Source: Sipunculus nudus
Lineage: Eukaryota; Annelida; Sipuncula; Golfingiida; Sipunculidae
NCBI GenBank assembly: GCA_026874595.1
Contig: CM049310.1
Span: 84,359,056 to 84,423,055, forward strand
Direction of reading: 5' to 3'
Length of the DNA: 64,000 nucleotides
A program made the translations under genes and the position numbers. This document shows positions 25,974 to 37,900 of this stretch, one piece after another (position 1 is the stretch's first letter; each line of letters starts with the position of its first letter). Below the pieces are notes generated by a model. The model ran no database searches. It was not told the origin of the DNA and saw only the letters and a list, made by a program, of their open reading frames with translations.

Positions 25974-28900
25974 CTGAAACGAAAAAGAGCAAAATGGTTA
26001 AAAATGTAATATCTATTTGATTTTATATGCAAATGCATGAAAGATTTTTAAATTAAGACATATGTTAACGTATGTATTATTTCTTATGGTCATGCATTTC
26101 ATCTTAATATCATTCCCTCATTTCAACAGAGATAATCCTCTTACAGAGAGAAATATGGTGCTAGATCTTTACAACTCGGTTAAGACTCTGAAATTATGGT
26201 TGGGATTGGGGGGGGGGGGGGGGGGGGAGATCAAGGTGGACAGTCAGGTCAAAATGGCCTGGGAGGTCAAAGGTGGTTTCTTGAATAGGTTTCTCTTTTT
26301 CATCTCAAAAGATAGTGAATAAGATTATTTGAAATTTATCCATAAATATTAAAATCATCTTATTCTTTTTCTTTATTATGATTTTAACCCTTTTGCAGAT
26401 AATGCAAATTGAATTCATCAGAAACCTGAAGACAATCATAGGATTTCACCCCTTTCACACTGTATGGACACACCTGTCCATAAATAAATTGTCTCCTTTC
26501 ACACTGAATGGACACTATTGTCCATGAATATTTTGTGCCCTTTCACATTATATAGACAAAACTGTTCATGGGAATTTTTTGTGCCCATTCACACTGTATG
26601 CACACATCTGTCCATGAATGTTTTGTGCCCTTTAACATTGTATGGACAGAATTGTCAATGGATATTTTGGCCCCTTTCACATTTTGTGGACACTTTCGTC
26701 CATGCATATTTTGTCCAGCTGTTTACCTGTATGTGTGTGGATGAACCACAGAGCTGCTATGAGCAAGACACCTATGATGAAAGCTGCGAAGGCGATGCCT
26801 ATAACCGTGCCTGAGTCCAGACCCTGCATCAATACCTGTGTATTGCGGCAGTTAGAGTCTGTGTGGTGCCCCGGGGGCTGTGGGGCCGTGTGGACCGGTG
26901 GTGTTGGAAAACCTACAAGTTAAAGCAAAAACGAAGATGTAACCAAATACAGTAGAGCCCCATTTATCTGAACAATATTTATTAAAAAAATCTGAAATTG
27001 AAAATTGAGAACTGAAATTTTGACCTTTTATCCAAAATCGCAACAATAAAAAAATATTCAATATGAACTGAATTTGATTTTCAAGGGCCACCTGGCAATA
27101 ACTTCAATATATTTAACATGATAAGTTTATTGAACTGATGCAAACCTGATAAAAATGTTACCAATATTCATTTTGGACTACTTTCTTTTTTGCCTTGCAT
27201 AAAAAAATATTACCAAATCTACTGCTGTGAAACAAGTCTTACCTGGTGAAGGTTTCTGTTCCCTCACCAGCTTGGTATATATAGGACCTGCCGTGACTGT
27301 CTTATAATCGGGGTCGGGTTTACGGTTTTCTCGAATCTTCTGAGTAAAGCAGTACTGTTCTTGTGGCAAACACTGGAATCATTTAAATTATAAACATATA
27401 TGTGCATGTATATCACCTTAAAAATTACAATTGATTAATTAATTACAATTCATTACATGGTATAATAAATACAAAAATTATAAAACACTGTGAGGAAGTA
27501 TATCTAACACTGAGTCCAGATAGTTTTGTTTTTGTTCAGGGGAGCAGCCTCTCTATTTGCATAGAAATGTTACTGGACAAATAGTTAATTTACTGCATTT
27601 ACTGGTCAAACACACTGTGTAACACACACACACAATTGTTGATGTCACTATATAGTATAAGCAACAAAAAGTTTTCAAAGGATATTATACAATAATTTTA
27701 ACCATCTTTTATGGAAAAGCATTTTTTTTCTGCAAAAAGTTAAAACTACCTTAATGCCTTTCAATTAGAGAGGTTAACATTTTGTACAGTATTTCAATGG
27801 AATTCAAAGTATAGGCATAACTTTCTAAGATATCACATACTTTAGCATCGAGCGTGTTCTCCCGACCTCGGAGAACCACCTCACAGTGCAAGTAATCGAT
27901 GCCTGTGCTGCTGGGGGGTGGTGTAGGCATCCGGAAACTGAAGCACTGTGACTGACCCCGCACACCAGGACACACGTGCCACTCCAAATTATACTGAGCT
28001 TTACACCTGAAAAAAAACGTACTTAAATGAGATAATGCATGCAAAAATATCTAAACAATATAAAGACGGAATGATTAAAATTTAGTTAAAATTATAACAG
28101 ACACGTGTCCAACCTGAAATGTGTGTTCAACACTGAATATGTCAAAAGTTTCTGTTAGTCTATTCAATGTGGAAACAAGAAGGTTTAATTGTGTAAACTT
28201 CTTTCACTGATATAATTAAATCTCCCTTGCCTGCATGTGATGTATATATTGATGATGATAAAAACCCAATTAGCTTTTATTTTCAGATTAGAACCATTTC
28301 AGCTTGTTTGAAGACATTATGGTCAAGGTCATTGTTTTTCAAACCCCTGTGAGATATTGGTATAAACAATTCAAATTTTAAATTTCATGAAGAAATACTG
28401 AGTTGTTCAAAAGTTATCATGTTCACAAAAAGTGACACAGGTGAAGACTATGGACAATGATGCCAACAACAGACCAAACACTTTATGTCTCCTCTATGGG
28501 TGGGGAGCTATAAATATAGGAAATATGGGAAAACATAGTAAATATAGGATAACAGAGGAAATATAAGAAATTAGAGGAAATATAGGAAAACAGAGGAAAT
28601 AAAGGAAAACAGAGGAAATATAGGAAATCAGAGGAAATATAGGAAAACAGAGGAAATATAGGAAACCGAGGAAATATAGGAAAACAGAGGAAATATAGGA
28701 GTCAGTGGAGCCATGCAAATGAAACAGCAATATTATACAATATTTCTTATCTCTGACAATATGGTTGTGGTGGTGTGAGATATGATTGACAGCTCACCCA
28801 TTCTCCACTAGACTGGTCTCTGCCTCCTCTTCTGGAGATTTTTTAGATGACAGCCAGCAGTTCCTGACCATCAAGCAATGATCAGCTCCTGAAATGTAAC

Positions 28901-31900
28901 AAAATACACACACTGAATATAAAGTAACATTACAGATTATACAGTAAAAGAATCCACCAGTGTTATACCTTATCACCTAACAAAATATAAACAATGGAAT
29001 CAACCACTCTTGTATTGTGATGATATTAAGGAATAATAAAATACTGGTAAACAACTTTGGTGCCCTCTGTATAGAATCAAGAAAGATTAACCATGAGCAA
29101 AAATAAATTGTCTTATGTACTCCATGCATATTATATTTAGCCATTTGCTCTGCTGTTCTTTATTTTCCATATTTTTTCTATAATTTTCTCTGGGAGACTG
29201 ATGTGGCTGTTATCTATAATTTCTCAGGGACACTGCAGTGGCTGATATCTACATTTTCTCTGAGACTCTTCTGTGGCTGTTATCTACATTTTCCCTGGGA
29301 CACTACTGGGGTTGACAGGTTCTGTAAAAGCTGTGACTGCCTACCTGGCCCACTGGTGGCTTGTACATAAAGTTTTTGATTTTTGCCTGCATGGACCAGC
29401 TGATGGGGATGATTAAATCTGTCATCAGTATAAATCGACAAACTGTAGTTGTGTCCAGACGGCTTTTCTGTCTTTATGGGAGCATTCCGGTTACCCTGCA
29501 AATAAAACAAAACAGAATCATTATAATACCCAGCTTAAAATATGCAACTAATCATGTTTATTCCAGTGAAAACCAGTTCATTTGGCCCAGTCTTGGGCAT
29601 AAAGGCAAAACTGTTATAAAACAATTTCCAGCAGAGCTCGAACTGAATAGTACCATTATCCACAGATAGGTGTCAGCACATGCAGCCACACTTAGTGGGC
29701 AACTGCAGCTGGCTCCCGGATCTGGTCTGAACAATAACAAAAGACATTTACACATTATTTCCTTAGTATGAACAATTGATGATATGTAGGGTGGTAAAAT
29801 AGTTGAGACACTACACTTAAAACTGTAAATTTATACTTTCAATTGTTAATTGATTTGCACAAAATGAAACATAATCAGGTTCTCAATTTTAAACCTACAA
29901 TTATGAAGAAAGAAGTGTTCTTTACTAAAAAGCATTCATAAATAAACAAAGGACCACCAAATCCTTATACTCAGGACTGGCCTGTAACACTTTATACTAT
30001 CACTGCTAAAATATATTAAGAAATCAACAAGATAATATACTAGTACTGCCAACTTTGTTGGAGCATTTCAGTATTCAAGTTGATAAAAATCAGTATATTG
30101 CAAAGAAAATCAGTATTTCTTAAGCAGAGCCATTTTTAATTTTGCTGCAGGAAGCCTTAGAATGAAACACATATGGTGATCCATATTACCGCAAAAATTT
30201 AACAGATTTTTCCCTTGGGTGTTTTCCTAACCTTCCACAAAATTTCAACAAAATCTGTTAAAAACGTTTTTGTATAAAATTGAACACAAACAAATCAATT
30301 AAACGAGGATTAAACATTATAACTCTTCCATGCTTGGCAGAGTGGTACAGTGGAGCCTCACATGACAACCACCCTACATCTGTGACCATCCCACATTTAT
30401 GACCACTTTTTTTTTATCTGAATACATGATCCAGGTAATTTAGAATTTCACAGCTACGAAAACCTCCACCCCCCCCCCCCCCCCCCCCCCCCAATGTATG
30501 ACCACTTTGGTCAGTCCCAAATTTGGTTGAAATTGAGTCCACTGTATAATAAGCATTTACCTCTGGTCTGCCCGTAAAGTAGTCACAATGGAACTCTACT
30601 GAGATGGGATTGGCTATGTCTCTGTTGATCAGATCCTCCAGCCCTCCTCCGTAGTCTTCGTCGTCACTGATCAGACTCTCGGCTGCTTTCAGACCTGAGC
30701 CCCGCTCACGGCCTGTAACCATGGCAACCTCCTGAGGAAGTCGTCTGATGATAATCTGGTAGTGCAGAAAAATAATCTCCAAGATTAATATCATTCTCTC
30801 CAAATTTTAGTGTTCCACTGTTACAACAAGGCTTTTATGCTAGCCCTCCAATTATTAATGTTTTAGTTTCAGCCAAAACACATTAAATGACCCATATTCA
30901 GGATTTATTTAAGAAAACACAAAAAACTTCATTTAGATTTTATTACAGAGACAAAAAGAAATTGAAAGATTAAAGTTTTAAACAGAATATGCAACTGATC
31001 ATCCTTGAAATGAAGCTGTTGTTCACCTGTCAGCCACAAAATGGTCATCCAAAAGTGCTGCCACCTGCCAGCAATAGGAAAGACTAAATGTGTCCTCTGG
31101 GATCACTTAATGTTTTTCCTGGCTGTGGAGCACAAATTTCAATGATCTCTGGCATAAACTTATAACATTTTTAAACATATAAAATAAATTAAACTACAAA
31201 AGCCTTCATGATAAATGAAAGTTATTACAAATTTAGTTTTTTTTCTATTAAAAGTTTTGTCTGTCAAATGACAGACAGAACTTATAATAGGAAAACATAA
31301 TAGCTCCGATAAGGTAAAAATAAGGAGATATACAACCATAAAACAAGTGTTTTTACTCAAGTTTCATGTACACAGCTGGTCTTACCTGGTTTTGATAGCG
31401 TATCCCAAAACGCATTCTGATTTGTTTGGTGCCGCACGCACCCAGCCGTGTGTCTGCGTACAGGTGTGTTCTGTTTGACTGGAACTCACACGACTGATTC
31501 ACAAGTGACAGGTGGTCTTTGGTTATCCCATACACCTGTAAGTACAACAGGAATCATATACAAAAACATATATACAGTAAAATCTCACCTAACAACCACT
31601 TACGTTTAGTGACCATCTCAAAATAACAACCACTTTTAATTGGTTTTATTTTCGTGTTTTACAATACAGTAATAACACAATGTACATAACTTTTTTATAT
31701 CAATCACTTATCTGGATGCAAAAGCTTAACAACTGTAAGAGGAACTTCAAAATCATTGAATTACAGGTATCATAAAATGGATACTCATATTGATGTTCCT
31801 GGCACAATATACAAGACATGCCACGGATGCTGTAAAAAAAATAACAAGAAAAAGCTAGTTGTCACTTGTCCTACTTAGCAAATACTTTCACAAGTTAATG

Positions 31901-34900
31901 TGGAGCCCTGGAAACTCTCACAAACAAAAGACAATCAGATTATCAGTTAAACAAGGGACCCATGGGTCTTGGCGCTCAGCTGAAGTTTGAAATTTTTGCA
32001 AATGCAAATATGCAAAATATTCTATTATAATGTTTTTCATATATATAATGTTAAAGGTGCTCTTTTATTATGTGACACAGGTGTAACTCCTGTTGTGGCA
32101 CTCGTGTCTGGCCGCGTATTACATTCTTTGTTTAATCCGTACTGGTTGAACTCTTGTTGTCGTGCTGGCTTGGGGCGAGATCACGTGTACACCATGGTGT
32201 GTAGAGGCACAGTGATGTCTTTCTAGAGAATTCCTCAAACGCGTGTTTTACTGTGTTGTGCAAGATCTTATAGACTGTTCGAGAAGTGGAAAATTCTCGG
32301 CTTGAGGTGTGAAGGTATATAAAGGGACTGTGTTTTAGAAAGGAGGGAGCAGCAGAGCAGATTCCAGCGGACGCAGAAGCGTGTGTCAGGACCTTATCCG
32401 ACGAATGAGGCAATTATAGATTTTCAAAGACTTTCTCCTGGATTTTATGCATTTGGACTTCAGTTTACTTTCTGGGTTGTTGCAAGAACTTTCCACTGGA
32501 CTGTCATTCTCTGAGAGTTTACATTAAAAGGACTTATCATGGTGACGGTGTTGGTATCCAGGTACTGTGCACGTTATTTTTCTATGTGATTGTATTGACT
32601 TGTTGCTATACCGCTGTTTTACTGTATTATTGTATTGATTTAAGTGTATTGTATTGTTAGGGTTGTTTTAAGAATGAATTATAGTTATTTGTTAACAAAA
32701 AAAACACTGACTGCTTTATTCATTCCCCTAGACATTTCACGGTGCCTAGTGTTACAGAATCTGATTTTTTTTAATCTCCGTTACAGAATTTGTGTTCATC
32801 ACGCATACGTGATCTGTTTATATTAGGTTCAGAAACATAAAATTGGGGGCTGTTCCTGGATCATCAACAAATGTCTCAGGTTTGAAAGCTAAGAGAAAAG
32901 GGGCCCTCCTACTTGGTTATATTAAAGTTCTAAATATATGATTGCAAAACTTATACTATGACAAGACTGTTATGAAGAAAAACAGTAAAAGTTTTGAGAT
33001 ACTGTGATGCATATGAAAAATTTACAGATGGACAGGCAAGTGGACAGAATGGACTAATACTTTTATTTCACATTCAAGGGTATAATGCATTTAAGTTTAT
33101 ATATTAGCCTATTTTTTTTAGCATATCCACTTTTTTCATTAATAGTTCTTATCAGATTCACTTTTTTATTTATAAGTTTTATGAATTTGTAATTAAAATC
33201 TGAAAATATAAGTTAAAATATCAGAATTCTAAGTTGCAATCATTAAATATCCAGAGTGTAGCTCATATTGGGTCATATTATGCATACACATATATTTTAT
33301 TATTTTTAAATCACAAATGTTTAAACTGAATTTAAAAGGAAATAATGCCACAACATGGCATCTTCAAGATTATCCCTTGAAACACTATTGAAAAGTTTTG
33401 TACATTGGTGTTTTCAGTACATGCTTAATTTTATTCACCTAAAATAAAATAAAAGATTCAGTAAATTTGGTTAAAATAAAATCATCTTTTCAAATAAAGT
33501 ATATACACTGTTGGTTGAATGAGGGACAAAAAAATATCATTGTGCTAATTACTATCTCAGCTATAATTTATTACTGGAATCGATAGTCAATTTCACACCT
33601 GGTGAAGTTTTTACTCTTCTGAAGGAAGGAATTACCACACTTTCACAGCAATACACCACTTTGAGGACAGAAATTAAATGTGCACTTTAATCATTATAAC
33701 CCTGGTAGTACAATACAAAATCTAAATGTAGCATAGCCAAGAATAACAATGAATAAAATACAAAAACTAGATCTGGTTGGACAATGGTCCTCAGAGGGCC
33801 CTGCGTTTCTGCTAGTGCTGGACTTGTTTACATATGGGTGAAAAATTGAGTTAAATTTGAAAAATATCATAAACAGAAACAGGTTTTTATCAATATGCAT
33901 GAGGGAAAAAATCATACTGGATTAAAGAAGATGTCTGAAATAATGTGTGCAATAGAAAATCACCGAATATAGTCTGTAAGTCATATTTGATTTTGAGCAA
34001 GTCTGTAATTCAATAGGTCTGGAGTCCTCATAGGGACAAATGACCCCTGTAAATTTGGAAAAGCTGAAGTATGTTGTTGTTTAGTTATAACGCACGAAAG
34101 AAAATCAGCAATCTGGCAGTGGAATTTGGAATTCCGACAGGTCTGTAATTCAATAGGTTTGGAGCCCTCATAGGTACCAATCATCCCTGTGAATTCAGGA
34201 AAGCTGCAGTCGGTTTTTGTTAAGTTATTGTGCACAAAATAAAATCAGCGACTAGGCTGTGGAGGCCATACTGGATTTCAGACAGGTCTGTTATTTGATA
34301 GATCTGGAGCCCTCATAGGTACCAATCATCTCTGTGAATTTGGGAAAGCTGCAGCATGTTGTTGTTGAGTTATCGCGTGCAATAGAAAGTGTCACTGACG
34401 GAAGGATAGAAGTACCGATGGACGGACTAACACAGTGATCACTATAGGGCCCTAATTATAACATTCATCTAGTTAATGCACCATCTGGGGGGGGGGGGGG
34501 GGGAGTGCAGGGCAGAGGGGAAGCCTGCCAGTAGTGGCCAAGCTGAGCCAAGGCAAGCTGCCTGGGGTAGGTTACATAACACAAGTAAAGGCTGTACTAC
34601 TAGGTGGACTAGATGTAAACAACACTTGACATGGTGTATGAAAACTTGAATAAAAGCTACACTTTTCAATCAATTCCTTTGAAATTTCAGATTAAAAAAA
34701 ACTAAATCCTTATGTATATATGCTTTGAAAATTAAATCAACAGTGCTTACAGGGAAAAAACATGGCGTTGCCAAATTTGGACAAAATTTAGGGATTGATT
34801 TTTTAATTATGCTAATAACTTGAAACATTTGCAAAATTCAGATCTAATTTTGGATAAACAATTGAATCTTTATTAAATAAAGTTATATTCCTGAAAAAAA

Positions 34901-37900
34901 ATTTTTTGAAAATTGCATTATATTTGGGCCCATTACTTCAAAACAATATGCAATACTGACCTAATTTTTGGTAAGTTCATAGAAAATTTCTGGAAGAATA
35001 TGAATACTAAATATGATCAATAACAGATCAGTGGTTTTGAAATTAGGCAGCCTTGAAATGTATCAATGGCTTTTTTATGGAAAACTGAGGTTTTTCCTTA
35101 ATATCTAAAAGGAACAAAGTCCTAGTGACCCAATTTTCGGTATAGTAGGAGATTTTAGGGACATCTAACAGTATGCAAAATTTTTGATTCGTAGGTCCAA
35201 CTGTTTCAAAACGTGCCCTGTAAATGGACGGATGGACGACGGACAAAGGACCACGACCATAGCTCAGATGACTTATAGTCAGGTGAGCTAAAAATGATTT
35301 GCATATTTTGTGTGCAAGTTACACGACCAACCTTGATGGCTGCTTTCCGGAGAGACACCTCCATGCCTCTGTTATGACATCTCATAACTACTACCGACTG
35401 TATGGCCCGTCTCGTAACATCAGGGTTGTCAAATGGAGATATTTGATGTCGTGTTGTGGATATAGCTGGAGTTGGAGTCAAATTTAATCCATCTGCAATA
35501 ATCAGCAGATAACATACTTATTAACCACTCCCAGCAACATCTGTCAAATTTCTATTACAATGGTTATATGTTACCTATTTCTGCCATACTATATTTGACC
35601 TAGTTTGCCATACATTATATTTACTTATTTCTGCCACAATTTATATTTTATCTAATTCTGTGGATATATTATACCAAGCTCCTAGGCAGAATCGCTATCG
35701 GGATATCAGTATCAGGATATATAAAACAAATATGTTCATATTTAAGGTCTGTATCTACACCACACCTTGTATTTTACTGGGATATTAATTAGGGCCATTT
35801 CGACCCAATGACCAATAAACTGGAATCTGATGGCTCTATGAGGATACAAATATTTTCTTCATTTTTGACACCACCTGACGACCTATAAGTAAGGTGTCAC
35901 TTGACATAAACCAGTACAATTGTTAGCTTTTTTAATATACTTTCTCACAACATCTACCATGTGCAAGAAAAAATCTGTTTTATCTCAGCATACTAGTAAA
36001 TCCCTCTGCATGTTTGTTGAATTTTTGACCGAATGAATACAAGCATGGCTCGCACCAGTTACTGGACGGCCGCCAACTTTAACATGATACAAGAAATGAC
36101 TTCTTACCATAGAGACAGATTTTCAGTTTGGTTTGTGATTTCAATGTTAAGATCAGCTGTTTACCACTATATCAATGTAACAAGATGGATGACTGTTGCA
36201 GTAGATTCCCCTGTATGGCTAGATATTTACCTGCACCATTCATGAAGAGGGTGAACTTTGTCGCCCTCTGGACTCCTGTGTAGGATACTGGGGGACCATA
36301 AAAATCTTTTGTCCATTTCACCAAATCTTGCCCTTCTTTATTAAACACCTCTGCTGTAATACGCACTGTCAGAGAACGAATCTTGATGCCCTCTGTGTCC
36401 ACTTCCTGGTCAGTCTGAAAAACATACACATAAAAGATCATGGTCGTGTTACAAGTCTGTATCTTATGTGATGTGACTGATCCCAGCAGAGTTGTAAAGT
36501 TGGTAGAACCTGAAAGTGAGAGATTGCAAACTCTTTGGGGAACCTTTGATTCTCAAACCCCAAAAAATACATTCCTTAATAAAAAAACGCCCTTATTGGA
36601 TAATTATTTGTTGGTAACAAAATATGATTTCATACATGCAATGTATGCAAAGACCACATATACATTACACATACATAAAAGATAAACTGGACTGAAGTAT
36701 ATAGGGACATTAGTTTAATATTACAACAAGCTTGTGTAAATGTTATTTAACTTTATCCTTACTTTATTAAATTTTGGACAAAGCTGTCAAAAAGTCAGAA
36801 TGTGAGATTGTTGAAACCTGGTGTCCTAGTGCAAGGCAATGGATAATTGTGTGAATCTCACACTCAGTGAATAAAACTTGGCACATCTGTGACAGTCTCA
36901 TGTAACTTCACACATTTTTTGTTTCTTGTAGCTTTTCTCAACTTTTTCTTCTGTTTTGTGGAGGTTTCTAATTCTTAACTTAAGTATTTACATCTGCAGA
37001 GTTTCCATGTCAGTTTGGGACTAACTAAATTGATAGGCTGGGAGCAATTTATTTTTCATTTTATTTTGTATCTTGGTGTCACCCAAGCCTGGTGTGTATC
37101 GCGTCTGCAGGTCCTCAGTGTGTAACCATTCAAATATCTGGGTGATAACACTCAGGAACCCCCTAAAGATGCACTTGCATGTGAGTGATACATGGCTGTG
37201 GGGCACAGCCTTCCCATTAAGCCTGCAGAGCGCTCACCCAGGGTGGAAGCCGACCATGAAAGACCACAACTCGGGTGAGATTTGAACTCACCACCTCCCA
37301 GCTCTAGAGTCCTGTGCTCCACCCCCAGTCTTCAGAGGCCAGTTTCTCAACTTCCTATGAAGTACTCAATCCAAGAGGATATAAAGGAGCTAGAGGATTA
37401 ATCCGTCAACATTTGCCTGCCACCCATGACAAACAATCATCATCTCCTTGGTGGAGAGGGTGCATCCTGGGGGTTACAAGCTTTGCCGGAGGTCTTAGCA
37501 TGGAAGGCAGTGTTTACAGGACACAAACCATCAACCTTGTGATCACAAGTCAAGTGGCTTTAACATCACACTACCATGCTACATATGAATTAAATCTCAC
37601 ATATAATTTCATATCATATATATCATATATATATATATATAACATGTACATGATGAATATAATATATTCATGAAATGTTCTGTCTAACAACAATAACATG
37701 AATCAAATATATTAATTTCTGCAAATCTGATTTGAAGTTTGCACAAAGGTTTGCCACATCTAATGATCTCATGTTCAAGAATCACATTTTGTACAAAATA
37801 AAGAGTCAAATAACACTGAAATGTCAGTCAATAATCACAGTCACCTTGTACACACTGCCATCTGGTGACTGATTCCAAAACTAACATTCCACAGGTCAGT

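Noticed and set aside
27751-28044. Val-Cys-Asp-Ile extension of the ZP-C exon frame
   Set aside because: The frame continues past the donor GTATGT at 27840; splicing to 27372 restores the human-like Lys-Cys junction.
32316-32324. TATA box as a host gene promoter
   Set aside because: It lies inside an LTR-like block followed by a primer-binding-site-like sequence, and no host exon follows.
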